Made by a program: the position numbers and the translations under genes
Notes under the pieces: generated by a model
Database searches by the model: none
The model's input: the letters and a program-made list of their open reading frames with translations, nothing else
Told to the model about the DNA's origin: nothing
Assembly (NCBI GenBank): GCA_902500995.1
Contig: CABVSR010000003.1
Location: forward strand, 182,943-246,942
Reading direction: 5' to 3'
DNA length: 64,000 bases
Source: an uncultured Nitrospira sp.
GTDB lineage: Bacteria > Nitrospirota > Nitrospiria > Nitrospirales > Nitrospiraceae
Shown: one piece after another, positions 17,733 through 26,162 of the stretch
Layout: every line of letters starts with the position of its first letter
Numbering within the stretch: position 1 is the first letter of the stretch

Positions 17733-18683
17733 ATGTTGGAAACGCGTTTTAAAGTCGTGTTTCTCCTTGCGGTACTCTTTGCCGCCAGTTTGCCTATCAT
17801 CGCCATTCTCCGCGGGACGATTTCCACCCCGCTTGAATCCGAGCCGCCACATTCAGAGAATGATTCCCCAAGCAGTGCTCCAGACTCTCTGGCGGAGCCG
17901 CCTTTGGAAGAAGAGCTTGTCGTCATCCCTGCGGGGCCTTTCCTTCGAGGAACAAGCCACGGAGGATTTGATGAGCAGCCCGAGCGAACGATCTATCTCG
18001 ACGAGTTTTCTATCGATCGATACGAAGTGACGAATGCGCAATATGCGGCTTTTGTGAAGGCGACGGGCCATCGGAAATCCGGTCCTCCCTCACGATACGC
18101 GAAGAACACGGGGCGCATGCGTGGGCCTAATCAGCCGGCGGTCTATGTCTCCTGGGAGGATGCCAATGCCTATTGCGGATGGCGAGGTCGGCGATTGCCG
18201 ACTGAGGCTGAATGGGAAAAGGCCATGCGTGGAACTGATGGGCGTCTCTGGCCCTGGGGAAATGTGGAAATGCCAGGCGGGGCGAATTGGGCTCGTATCA
18301 ATGACGGCTTTGAGGTGGCGGCCCCTGTCGGGAGCGTGCGAAGCGATGCCAGTCCATATGGAGTCATGGATGGGGCCGGGAATGTGATGGAGTGGGTGGA
18401 CGATTGGTACCTGGAGGGCGCCTATGCTGCGGCTTCTGAGCGGAATCCAGAAAGCCCCGAATACGGCACGTACAAGGTATTGAGAGGGGCGGGATACTCG
18501 AGTGCGGGATCTGACTTGCGAATCACAGCTCGGAGCAAAATGATGGCGGATTTTCGGGATGAAACGATTGGGTTTCGGTGCGCTCAATCCAGGGCAAATA
18601 ATGCCCCTTCGTCTGCAGGCATGAAGGATGAGAAAATCATAGAAAATCAAAGTAGTAGAGGATCAGAAACACGGCCAAAATGA
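17733..18683 (+). CDS. Second membrane-anchored FGE-sulfatase-fold protein
   Basis: A 316-residue paralogue of the preceding gene, 11 bases downstream. A transmembrane anchor (about 8-27) and a Ser/Pro/Glu-rich linker precede the FGE fold: VVIPAGPFLRG, VSWEDANAYCGWRGRRLPTEAEWE, VLRGAGYSS in the RGGSW position and GFRCAQS. No catalytic cysteine pair is visible. The last 16 codons are low-complexity and overlap, on the other strand, a 34-codon membrane-peptide frame (18637-18741). Confidence 0.83.
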   Translation: MLETRFKVVFLLAVLFAASLPIIAILRGTISTPLESEPPHSENDSPSSAPDSLAEPPLEEELVVIPAGPFLRGTSHGGFDEQPERTIYLDEFSIDRYEVTNAQYAAFVKATGHRKSGPPSRYAKNTGRMRGPNQPAVYVSWEDANAYCGWRGRRLPTEAEWEKAMRGTDGRLWPWGNVEMPGGANWARINDGFEVAAPVGSVRSDASPYGVMDGAGNVMEWVDDWYLEGAYAAASERNPESPEYGTYKVLRGAGYSSAGSDLRITARSKMMADFRDETIGFRCAQSRANNAPSSAGMKDEKIIENQSSRGSETRPK

Positions 18684-18741
18684 TATTGACAACCATACCG
18701 GCCAAAACTATAATGTCGAACACTTTTGAGTTTTTTGCCAT
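18637..18741 (-). CDS. Small single-helix membrane peptide (34 residues), antisense
   Basis: Reading the - strand from ATG at 18741 gives a 34-residue peptide: MAKNSKVFD, then a hydrophobic helix (IIVLAGMVVNIILAVFLILYY), then FDFL and TGA. AAGGGA lies 6 bases upstream of the start. A TTGACA/TAATCA pair with a 17-base spacer is found further upstream. It overlaps 47 bases of the FGE-like gene in antisense. The length, positive N-terminus and helix resemble small subunits of respiratory oxidases, but expression is unproven. Confidence 0.5.
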   Translation of the reverse strand: MAKNSKVFDIIVLAGMVVNIILAVFLILYYFDFL

Positions 18742-18777
18742 AAAAATCCCTTTAAAAATCAGATGGGTGAGGGATTT

Positions 18778-18806
18778 TGATTAACACAGCATAGTTGGTG
18801 TGTCAA
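18778..18806 (-). promoter_or_regulatory. Possible - strand promoter for the 34-residue peptide
   Basis: On the - strand TTGACA (18806-18801) is followed after 17 bases by TAATCA (18783-18778). The -35 is perfect and the -10 is poor. The whole interval 18742-18842 is AT-rich compared with its surroundings and must also hold the signals for the + strand peptides. Confidence 0.35.
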
Positions 18807-18842
18807 TTTAAAATACGTACTTAAACCGTTGGGGGAATCAAG

Positions 18843-18959
18843 ATGGAAGCTGCTCAGGACGACGTCTCAATTAAGATCGGGAAAATGATTTTCTACATCA
18901 CCCTGGCAGTCAGCCTCTGGTTTTTTTATTGGTTCGGAGGGATTCAGTGTCCTTGCTGA
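18843..18959 (+). CDS. Small membrane peptide (38 residues) upstream of the bd-like oxidase
   Basis: ATG 18843 to TGA 18957-18959 encodes 38 residues: a hydrophilic start (MEAAQDDVSIKIGK), one aromatic-rich helix (MIFYITLAVSLWFFYWFGG) and an IQCPC tail. GGGGGAAT stands 7 bases before the start. It is too short for ordinary gene calling. The position directly ahead of a bd-like oxidase gene, and the CydX-like size, suggest an accessory subunit. The CPC end could bind metal or form a disulfide; this is inference. Confidence 0.62.
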   Translation: MEAAQDDVSIKIGKMIFYITLAVSLWFFYWFGGIQCPC

Positions 18960-19008
18960 TCCCGGTCCTGGCCTTGGAAATTGTTTATCAAGTTGAAGGG
19001 GGTTTGTG

Positions 19009-19131
19009 ATGGGCCAAACAATTGTGTATTTCGTCGTATCGATCTTGATCTGCGTCTCGTTTTTTGCCGCTGTTGATCACTTTTTGATGGATGCGCAAGG
19101 GTTGGACTTTTGGTATCTCCTTCGTAAGTAA
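19009..19131 (+). CDS. Small membrane peptide (40 residues) upstream of the bd-like oxidase
   Basis: ATG 19009 to TAA 19129-19131 encodes 40 residues with a single helix (IVYFVVSILICVSFFAAV) and a tail DHFLMDAQGLDFWYLLRK. GAAGGGGG lies 6 bases upstream, a good ribosome binding site. Together with the 38-residue frame it forms a tandem of one-helix peptides 64 bases ahead of the oxidase. The N-terminal helix with an acidic-aromatic tail resembles SecE-like or small oxidase subunits only in general shape. Confidence 0.65.
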   Translation: MGQTIVYFVVSILICVSFFAAVDHFLMDAQGLDFWYLLRK

Positions 19132-19194
19132 GTGCTGGGAGATAAGTCTTTTGATTTTGTTGTTCACACACGCGATGTATCAAGGAGGTAACCC

Positions 19195-21111
19195 ATGGGC
19201 TCTGTAACCCGCACGAAGTTGATGTCGGTCATGGCGCTATGCGCGATGATCGGCCTCCTCCTCATGCCCATTCTGGTTGCGATCCCCGCTCTTGCCGACG
19301 GTGGCGCTCCGGCCGCCGACGCTAAAAAAGAGGGTGGTGAAGCAAAAGTTGAGAAGGGCAAGGATGTCTATTACAAGACCGAAGGTATTGTCTCTGGGCC
19401 GCCGGCTCCAAAGACCACGGATAGTGAGAAGGACTATCCGCGCTACAACTTCGAAAGTCGCGTGCTTCTCTGGTTTGCCAACCAGCAGCACCTCTACTAC
19501 GGCAGCTTTGTTCTGGCTGTGCCTATCTTTTGTATGGTCATTGAATTTATGGGCGTGGTCAGTAAAGATAAGGCAATGGCCAAACGATATGATCAGTTGG
19601 CCTACGACTTTATTAAGATCAGCCTGACGGCCTATTCGCTGACCGCCATCCTGGGCGGTATCTTGATTTTCACCTTCCTGACTCTCTATCCGGCCTTCTT
19701 CCAGTACCTGTCCGGTATCTTTAGGCCGGTTATGCACATCTATGCTTTGATGTTCGTAGCGGAGAGTGGCACTCTCTACATTTACTATTACGGCTGGGAC
19801 AAGATGAAGGAGGGGTTCCTTAAATGGATTCACCTCAGTATGTCCGTTGTCCTGAACGTGATCGGTACCATCTTGATGTTCTTGGCGAATTCGTGGATCG
19901 GTTTCATGATGTCGCCGGCTGGTGTTGATGAGCAGGGCCGATATCTCGGAAACATCTGGCACGTGATACATACCGCTCTTTGGAATCCGCTCAATCTGCA
20001 CCGCATTCTCGGCAACATGGCGTTTGGTGGTGGTGTCGTGGCGGCCTATGCGGCTTACCGATTCTTGTCGGCCAAGACAGACGAAGAGCGTGCTCACTAT
20101 GACTGGATGGGGTATATCGCCATGGCCCTCGGCGTGGCGTTCTTGATTCCTCTTCCCTTCGCAGGGTACTGGCTGATGCGTGAGGTGTATGCCTATCGTC
20201 AGCAAATGGGTATCACGTTGATGGGTGGATTGCTTGCCTGGCTGTTCATCATCCAGGCGACCATGATCGGAATCCTGTTTTTGAGTACGAATTATTACCT
20301 TTGGCAGGCGCTTGGGCGCATGCGTGGCGCTGAAAAATATCAGCGCTACATTAAGTATCTGGTGTTCTTGCTCACGTGCGGTTACTTGGTGTTTATTACC
20401 CCGCACACCATTGTCATGACCCCCGCTGAGCTGAAGGCGATGGGTGGCCAGCAGCATCCAGTGCTAGGAAATTATGGGGTTATGTCGGCCAAGAACGGTG
20501 GTATCAACGTGATCATCACGACCACGGTTTTGAGCTTTGTCTGGTACATGCGAGGCAACAAGGTTTCGACTGTATCCTGGGCTAAATTCGGCAACATTTT
20601 CATGGGTTGTTTCTTCTTCTTCGCCTACCTCAACATTATCATGTTGGCTGTGTATGGCTATTACATCCCTGCGAACGTTCGCGTCGGTCTCTCCGTGCCC
20701 CAGGTGGCGACGACACTGTCCTGCCTCTTCTTCATGTTTGCGCTCAATAGCGTCATGATGAAGGGTGCCAAGCAGATGGGGCCGATCGAGTGGGGGAAAA
20801 TTTCTGCACGATCCCAGTACGCGCTCATCATGCTTGCTACGGCATTTACATGGATGATGGGCCTGATGGGATACATCAGGTCGTCGGTCAGGCTCTTCTG
20901 GCACGTTAACGAAATTATGCGGGATAACTCGCCATGGGCCTACACCCACACGGTAGGTTTTGCGGCAAACATGATTTCTGCAAACGTTCTGTTCTTCTGG
21001 ATCAGCATCATGTTTGTGTTTTGGTTGGGTGCTCTAGCGGCTAAGAAGGCGCCGGTCGAAGCAAAAGCGGCAGTCCCCGGACGCGCTGCGGCACCAGCAG
21101 TTGGTCACTAA
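19195..21111 (+). CDS. Cytochrome bd-like oxidase protein (CydA-like), copy 2
   Basis: A 638-residue membrane protein with about 14 helices and a signal-like N-terminus followed by a Lys/Glu-rich periplasmic stretch. It is collinear with the 13819 protein: QQH in the first core helix, ANSWIGFMMSPAG, NLHR, then TPHT, QHPV and WHVNE. The GRQPW quinol-loop motif of classical CydA is missing. The cytochrome c genes that follow support cytochrome c rather than quinol as donor. AAGGAGG precedes the ATG by 8 bases. The C-terminus is a short Ala/Lys-rich tail. Terminal oxidase activity is inferred from family and context. Confidence 0.9.
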   Translation: MGSVTRTKLMSVMALCAMIGLLLMPILVAIPALADGGAPAADAKKEGGEAKVEKGKDVYYKTEGIVSGPPAPKTTDSEKDYPRYNFESRVLLWFANQQHLYYGSFVLAVPIFCMVIEFMGVVSKDKAMAKRYDQLAYDFIKISLTAYSLTAILGGILIFTFLTLYPAFFQYLSGIFRPVMHIYALMFVAESGTLYIYYYGWDKMKEGFLKWIHLSMSVVLNVIGTILMFLANSWIGFMMSPAGVDEQGRYLGNIWHVIHTALWNPLNLHRILGNMAFGGGVVAAYAAYRFLSAKTDEERAHYDWMGYIAMALGVAFLIPLPFAGYWLMREVYAYRQQMGITLMGGLLAWLFIIQATMIGILFLSTNYYLWQALGRMRGAEKYQRYIKYLVFLLTCGYLVFITPHTIVMTPAELKAMGGQQHPVLGNYGVMSAKNGGINVIITTTVLSFVWYMRGNKVSTVSWAKFGNIFMGCFFFFAYLNIIMLAVYGYYIPANVRVGLSVPQVATTLSCLFFMFALNSVMMKGAKQMGPIEWGKISARSQYALIMLATAFTWMMGLMGYIRSSVRLFWHVNEIMRDNSPWAYTHTVGFAANMISANVLFFWISIMFVFWLGALAAKKAPVEAKAAVPGRAAAPAVGH

Positions 21112-21145
21112 TCAAAATACGAACAATGAATCAATGAGGGATGGT

Positions 21146-21169
21146 CTCCGGTTGCCTGAGCAGCCGGAG
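21146..21169 (+). other. Hairpin between oxidase and cytochrome genes
   Basis: CTCCGGTTGC pairs with GCAGCCGGAG (10 bp with one G-U) around a CTGA tetraloop. There is no U-tract; it may act as an mRNA-processing or stability element that sets different levels of the oxidase and its cytochromes. Confidence 0.5.
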
Positions 21170-21197
21170 CCTTCTCCTCCTGCAGGAGGTTTGAGCT

Positions 21198-22514
21198 GTG
21201 ATTGAACTCATTAAATCAGCCTTATCGATGGGCTGGCCAGCATTGGGCCTGTTAATCGGCCTGATGTTCTATTTTAAGGCCTCCATTTCAGACCCCGTGG
21301 CTAATAAGCGAGCAGTCTTTAAGACGTTCATTGGATTTTGGGGAGCGTTGCTTCTCTTCATGGCTATCGCCAACTATAAAATGAACTTCTTCGGTGAATC
21401 ACGACTACTGCCGGTGTCTTTGGTCTTGATCACCTCCATGACATTCATGATGGCCCTGTATTTCACGAATATCAGCGCATTGCTGAAAATCGGCGGCTTC
21501 ATGTTTTTCATCGCTGCGGCGCTGTCGGGTTACGGGAACTGGCTGCCCCAGGTAGAGGGTGGATTCCCCCCGATTGAGGAGAAAAAAGATTTCAGTAACA
21601 TGCCGCAAACCGAACTTGCCGACGAAGGTGAGAAGATCATTTTCGGAGGTGTCGGTCAAAACAAGGTGCAGGGTGCGATCGGTAAGGGGCAGTGCCCGCT
21701 CTGCCACGCATTCCATAAGGGTATGTTGGGCGAGCGCGCTCCAAATTTGGACGGAATTCCTGAGCGTGCTGAAACTCAGATCAATGATCCGCGCTACCAC
21801 AAGGGAAATCCAGCTGCTCGCGATTCCAACCAGAAAGAAGCGTTCGCTGGTTCAGGTACGGCGGAGAACGGAATTCAGTACATCGCTGAATCGCATTCCT
21901 GTCCAAGCTGTTTCGTTGTCGCCGGGTTTGGTGTAAAAGGTACGAACGACAAAGAAAGTCCAATGCCTTCGATTCACAAGCCACCAATTTCTTTAAGTAT
22001 CCCTGAGTTGGCTGCAGTCGATACCTGGTTGTATGTCCGAGAGGGACGTGAGGCTCCAGGCTTTGACGAGATCGTTAAGGCTTATGAGAAGTTCATACCC
22101 GAATCCGATCGACCGAAACCGCCGACAGAGGGTGATAAGGCTGCTGGAGGTGGTGCTTCGCTGATGGCGGATGGAACTGAACCGGTTGATCAAATTTTTG
22201 CCAAGGGTCAGTGCGTCGCCTGCCATACAATTCCTGGGATCGCCGGCGCCACGGGAACAATTGGTCCGAAGTTAGTCGAAGGCACCAATGCACCGCTCCG
22301 AATTAAGGATAAGGACTACAAGGGCAAGGCCAAGAGCGTTCCTGACTACATCATGGAATCAATCGTTGAGCCCAGCGCGTATGTTGTCAAGGGCTTCCCT
22401 GATAACACCATGCCGAAAGTGTTTGGCCAAAAGCTTAGCGCTGGTGCACTCAAGAAGCTTGTAGATTACCTATCGCAGGTTCAGGAAGGAAAAGAGCCTC
22501 CGAAGGCCTCCTAA
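21198..22514 (+). CDS. Membrane-bound cytochrome c (two haems plus a degenerate site)
   Basis: A 438-residue protein starting at GTG with GGAGG upstream. Residues 1-125 contain four hydrophobic helices; the rest is periplasmic. Canonical c-haem motifs are CPLCH at 166 and CVACH at 339. Between them CPSCF at 235 has the cysteine pair but Phe in place of the haem-ligating His. Late MPKVFGQKLS supplies a likely Met ligand. It follows the bd-like oxidase and precedes two more cytochromes, so it is a probable electron-input subunit of that complex. Confidence 0.88.
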   Translation: MIELIKSALSMGWPALGLLIGLMFYFKASISDPVANKRAVFKTFIGFWGALLLFMAIANYKMNFFGESRLLPVSLVLITSMTFMMALYFTNISALLKIGGFMFFIAAALSGYGNWLPQVEGGFPPIEEKKDFSNMPQTELADEGEKIIFGGVGQNKVQGAIGKGQCPLCHAFHKGMLGERAPNLDGIPERAETQINDPRYHKGNPAARDSNQKEAFAGSGTAENGIQYIAESHSCPSCFVVAGFGVKGTNDKESPMPSIHKPPISLSIPELAAVDTWLYVREGREAPGFDEIVKAYEKFIPESDRPKPPTEGDKAAGGGASLMADGTEPVDQIFAKGQCVACHTIPGIAGATGTIGPKLVEGTNAPLRIKDKDYKGKAKSVPDYIMESIVEPSAYVVKGFPDNTMPKVFGQKLSAGALKKLVDYLSQVQEGKEPPKAS

Positions 22515-22566
22515 ATTAAGCGAATAGGTATCTGGTCGCTATTGCGGAAGAAAGGGAGAAGAGGAC

Positions 22567-23604
22567 ATGAAAGCATTAATGTCAGTCGGGGCCCTCATCG
22601 GCGTCCTTGGACTGCTCATGTTGATCGGCATGATCTTCGGAGTAGTTCCATCGAACACCGTTAGGCTCGTTGAGGGCTACATGCCCATGCAGGTGCTGAG
22701 TGAGCTGGCGGTGTTCGTCGCCGGCTTCACTGGCCTGAGCTATCTGGCCAACTCCATGGGGATGGCCATTCCTCGGTTTTGGCAGGGAGTTTTGTTCTGG
22801 TCATTCGTTCAGACGTATCTTAAGTTCCGTATTTACCCACCGATCCCTTTCAGCGTGCGCGCCATGTACGGCGTTGTGTCTTTTGTCGCTGTATTTATGT
22901 GGGTCTCCGCTAATGAAGAGGATTGGAAAAAGTTCCGTCAGCCCATTCTGAACGTGCTAGATGCCAATACCGGATTCCACAAGGCTCTTCGCACGTTGTA
23001 CCTGATTCTTTTGCCCATCTTGATCGGAGGGTTTTCATTTTTGACGATGAAGCCCAGTGTCGACGAGCCGATCGAATTGCGTACGGTGCACCCGGCGCCT
23101 CCTGCTAGCACGAAGGTGCATGGTAAGACTTACACCTTGCAAACCTCGCAGAACCCTTACCGTGTCAACCTCGAGGGCAAGTATGATCAGGCCTACAGCA
23201 ATAAGCTGATCGTGGAACAGGGAATGGGACGGCTAATGGCTCCCAACGCCAACCCATGGGATGACAAGGCTGAGGGGTATTTGAAGTATGTTCGGGAAGG
23301 TGGAGAAATCTTCTTCCAGAACTGTCACTTCTGCCACGGCGACAATTTGAATGGACGGGGACTTCATGCCTTCGCGTTCAACCCGATTCCTGCGAATTTT
23401 ACCGACCCGGGAACGATTGCCCAGTTACAAGAGACTTTTATTTTCTGGCGCGTCGCTAAGGGCGGAATTGGTCTGCCGAACGAAGGATTCCCCTGGGCCT
23501 CCGTCATGCCGCCATGGGAACAACACCTGACCACTGATGAAATTTGGAAGGTGATCTTGTTCGAATACTGGCACACGGGATACTATCCTCGGACATGGGA
23601 CTAA
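22567..23604 (+). CDS. Membrane-bound monohaem cytochrome c
   Basis: A 345-residue protein with four or five N-terminal helices (about 5-27, 38-60, 72-118, 140-160) and a C-terminal cytochrome c domain with CHFCH at 253 and a late VMPPWEQHLT segment providing the Met ligand. It is the second cytochrome of the oxidase module. AGGGAGAAGAGG-type purine-rich sequence precedes the ATG. The membrane part recalls the preceding protein in placing several helices before the haem domain. Confidence 0.88.
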   Translation: MKALMSVGALIGVLGLLMLIGMIFGVVPSNTVRLVEGYMPMQVLSELAVFVAGFTGLSYLANSMGMAIPRFWQGVLFWSFVQTYLKFRIYPPIPFSVRAMYGVVSFVAVFMWVSANEEDWKKFRQPILNVLDANTGFHKALRTLYLILLPILIGGFSFLTMKPSVDEPIELRTVHPAPPASTKVHGKTYTLQTSQNPYRVNLEGKYDQAYSNKLIVEQGMGRLMAPNANPWDDKAEGYLKYVREGGEIFFQNCHFCHGDNLNGRGLHAFAFNPIPANFTDPGTIAQLQETFIFWRVAKGGIGLPNEGFPWASVMPPWEQHLTTDEIWKVILFEYWHTGYYPRTWD

Positions 23605-23651
23605 TTCTGAATCCTACAAACAACCTGGGAGAACAGGTGGTGAGGTTAACA

Positions 23652-25436
23652 ATGAGCAAACTTCGTGTGAACGTAAAAGCATCTCCGATCATCGGGGCTG
23701 CTCTTGGTGCCATTCTCCTTTCCGCTAGTGCGGTTGGGATCGGCCAAGCTGCAGATCTTCCTGAGGGTTTCGCCAAGGGGGATTTAGCCCCGGCACCGCC
23801 AGCAGATATGATTGAGGCGGGAAAGCGTGTGTATTTTACCAAGTGCGTATGGTGCCATGGTGTGGATGGAGCCGGTGATGGCCCGGGTGCCGATCGACTT
23901 TGGCCACGCCCGAGAAATTTTAATCAGGGAACATTCAAAATTCGCCATACGGCAAGCGGAGAATTACCTCTTTTCAACTACAATGAAAAGACCCCTGACT
24001 CCGGCAAGAACGACTTGTTCGATACGGTTACTCACGGTCTTCCCGGTTCCGCGATGCCACCGTGGGAAGGTATTTTGACTGAAGAACAACGGATTCAAGT
24101 GCTGTCGTTCGTGACTACGCAGCTAGTGAAAGACCGCAAGTTTACGGACAAGCAGTCTGAGACCCAAACTATTCTTCAGCTCGGTACGATTAAGCCAGCC
24201 GAGGCTACAGAAGATAGCATCAAGAAGGGTGCACAGCTGATCGTCGATAAGAAGTGTATCGAATGTCACGGCGTCGAAGGACGTGGTGACGGCAACGCGT
24301 TCAATCTCAAAGACGACTGGGGGTTCTCCATTCAGCCTGCCAACTGGCACAAGTGCTGGAACTTCCGCGGAAGCCGTCAGGATCCTTATAATGTCCGGAA
24401 TATCTTCCGTACCTTCTCTACCGGTGTCAACGGAACTCCGATGCCGTCCTTTGCAGATAGCACCTCCGTTGAAGAGCGCTGGAACATTGCGAACTTCGTT
24501 AACTCGTTATGTGAGAAGGACGAAGAAGGAAAGCCACTTGGCATCGATCCTCTGACCGACAAACCAAAAATCAACTTCGTCGTTCCTTCAGCTCCCGTGG
24601 AAGGAGAAATTTCAAGCGATCCTGAGAACGAAATGTGGAAGAAGCAGGGTCGTCGATATGTCGCCATGGGCGGTCAGATCACTCACAAGCCACGTAACTT
24701 CGTCAATCGTATCGACGATATCTGGGTCAAGTCGCTTTATAACGAGAAGAGCGTCGTGTACTTGATCCAATGGGACGACCGAACGAAGAGTATTGCGGAA
24801 GGCAAGCTTCCATGGGCGCCGACCCAGGTTAACGTGGAAAACTTCGGCGTGAAGGAGCAAGCACCCAAGACTGGTGAGGAAGGATCCATCGCCGCGGCTC
24901 AGAACAATTATGCCGTCTATAATGATGCGATTGCCTTCCAATTCCCAATCAAGTGGCAGGAAATTCCTGCGCCTTTCAAACCACGCTATCTGTTCGGTGA
25001 CGCGAAATTTAACGCCGACATCTTGAAGTGGGAAGCAGATGGTTCCTTGCGTTCCTTCAAGGGAACTGGATGGGACCAAGATTTCGAAGAACGTGACGAC
25101 TTTGAAGAGAAGGTGAAGCTCTTAAAGTCAGAATGGAAAAACGGTCAGTGGACCGTCATGATCTCCCGCCCGCTCAAGGGTAGCAAGGATGATTATGACG
25201 ATTACACGCGATTTGACATCGGCAAATACATTCCGATGGTGTTCTTTGCTTGGGATGGACATAACGGGGATGCCGGACGCAAGATGGCCGTATCGGCCTT
25301 CTATTATACGATCCTCCAGCCTCCGATTCCTCAGGAAGTGTACATCTACCCGGCCGTTATCGCAGTCGGTGTGGTGTTCCTGGAGGGTTGGATGTTGACC
25401 CGCCGCGCCAATAAGAAAAAGGGCAAGGTCCTTTAG
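23652..25436 (+). CDS. Dihaem cytochrome c fused to an ethylbenzene-dehydrogenase-like (NxrC-like) domain
   Basis: A 594-residue exported protein; ATG 23652 is chosen because a signal peptide (cleavage near GQAADL) begins there, although the frame is open 36 codons further up inside the preceding gene. Two cytochrome c domains carry CVWCH at 65 and CIECH at 202. From about residue 325 to 560 the sequence resembles the haem-b-binding gamma subunit domain of ethylbenzene dehydrogenase and NxrC, and a C-terminal helix (about 562-582) anchors it. In the segment where NxrC-like proteins have CMGQ, this one has LFGD, so the axial Met may be lost. It likely shuttles electrons to the bd-like oxidase. 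Confidence 0.87.
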   Translation: MSKLRVNVKASPIIGAALGAILLSASAVGIGQAADLPEGFAKGDLAPAPPADMIEAGKRVYFTKCVWCHGVDGAGDGPGADRLWPRPRNFNQGTFKIRHTASGELPLFNYNEKTPDSGKNDLFDTVTHGLPGSAMPPWEGILTEEQRIQVLSFVTTQLVKDRKFTDKQSETQTILQLGTIKPAEATEDSIKKGAQLIVDKKCIECHGVEGRGDGNAFNLKDDWGFSIQPANWHKCWNFRGSRQDPYNVRNIFRTFSTGVNGTPMPSFADSTSVEERWNIANFVNSLCEKDEEGKPLGIDPLTDKPKINFVVPSAPVEGEISSDPENEMWKKQGRRYVAMGGQITHKPRNFVNRIDDIWVKSLYNEKSVVYLIQWDDRTKSIAEGKLPWAPTQVNVENFGVKEQAPKTGEEGSIAAAQNNYAVYNDAIAFQFPIKWQEIPAPFKPRYLFGDAKFNADILKWEADGSLRSFKGTGWDQDFEERDDFEEKVKLLKSEWKNGQWTVMISRPLKGSKDDYDDYTRFDIGKYIPMVFFAWDGHNGDAGRKMAVSAFYYTILQPPIPQEVYIYPAVIAVGVVFLEGWMLTRRANKKKGKVL

Positions 25437-25466
25437 GCGATAGCAGGGCATGTATGTGTCATAAGG

Positions 25467-25502
25467 CGAGGGGGTGAGGAAACTCACCCCCTCGTTTTTT
25501 TT
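25467..25502 (+). terminator. Terminator of the oxidase-cytochrome cluster
   Basis: A perfect 12-bp stem (25467-25478 with 25483-25494), GAAA loop and eight T. Confidence 0.95.
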
Positions 25503-25553
25503 GAGGCAGGTTATGCGATGTCATCTTGCGACACGATGTGAGGCAGCTGGGCG

Positions 25554-26162
25554 ATGATAGAAGATGTCTCAGCGGTTCTCATTGCCGGCGGTAGGAGTCG
25601 GCGAATGGGGCTCGATAAACGTTTTATGAAGGTAGGTGGCGTGAGCGTGTTTGAACGAACACTCTCTCTCTTACGTACCATTTTCGCGGAGAGTATTGTA
25701 GTTCTTGCAGAGCCAATAGCAATGCTCGACGTGCAAGGTTGCCCCGTGGCCTATGATCTATTGCCCAACGCAGGTAGTTTGGGAGGGCTCTATACAGGGT
25801 TAATGACCGCATCACGACCGAGTGTCTTTGCCGTTGCCTGTGACATGCCATTTCTCGATCCAGACGTCATCCATTGTATGTTGTCCCGTGATGAGACAGC
25901 TGATGTGATTGTGGCGAGATTGGCAGGCAGGTTTCAACCCATGCATGCGGTGTATTCGAAGCGTTGCGTTTCATTTCTCCAAGCGATGGCTCAACGACAG
26001 GAACTCAGGATTCAAAAGCTGTTTGAGCAGGAACACCTCCGTACGACGATATTGACAGAACATGACCTCCGGGCATTCGGACCAGAATTCCGCTCCTTCC
26101 TGAATATCAATACGCCGAACGACCTAGCCCTTGCTGAGCCACCACCTTCTGTTGAGTCGTGA
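25554..26162 (+). CDS. mobA: Molybdenum cofactor guanylyltransferase MobA
   Basis: A 202-residue nucleotidyltransferase. The N-terminal LIAGGRSRRMGLDK is the GTP-binding signature of MobA; ACDMPFLDPDV carries the metal-binding Asp. It joins GMP to molybdopterin to make the bis-MGD cofactor of DMSO-reductase-family enzymes, including nitrite oxidoreductase, in the cytoplasm. Length is normal. Its TGA overlaps the GTG start of the glycosyltransferase. Confidence 0.93.
   Translation: MIEDVSAVLIAGGRSRRMGLDKRFMKVGGVSVFERTLSLLRTIFAESIVVLAEPIAMLDVQGCPVAYDLLPNAGSLGGLYTGLMTASRPSVFAVACDMPFLDPDVIHCMLSRDETADVIVARLAGRFQPMHAVYSKRCVSFLQAMAQRQELRIQKLFEQEHLRTTILTEHDLRAFGPEFRSFLNINTPNDLALAEPPPSVES

Noticed and set aside
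19237..20457. 406-codon - strand frame opposite the bd-like oxidase
   Set aside because: Shadow of a conserved membrane protein; translation is His/Gln/Arg-rich and unlike any protein family I know.
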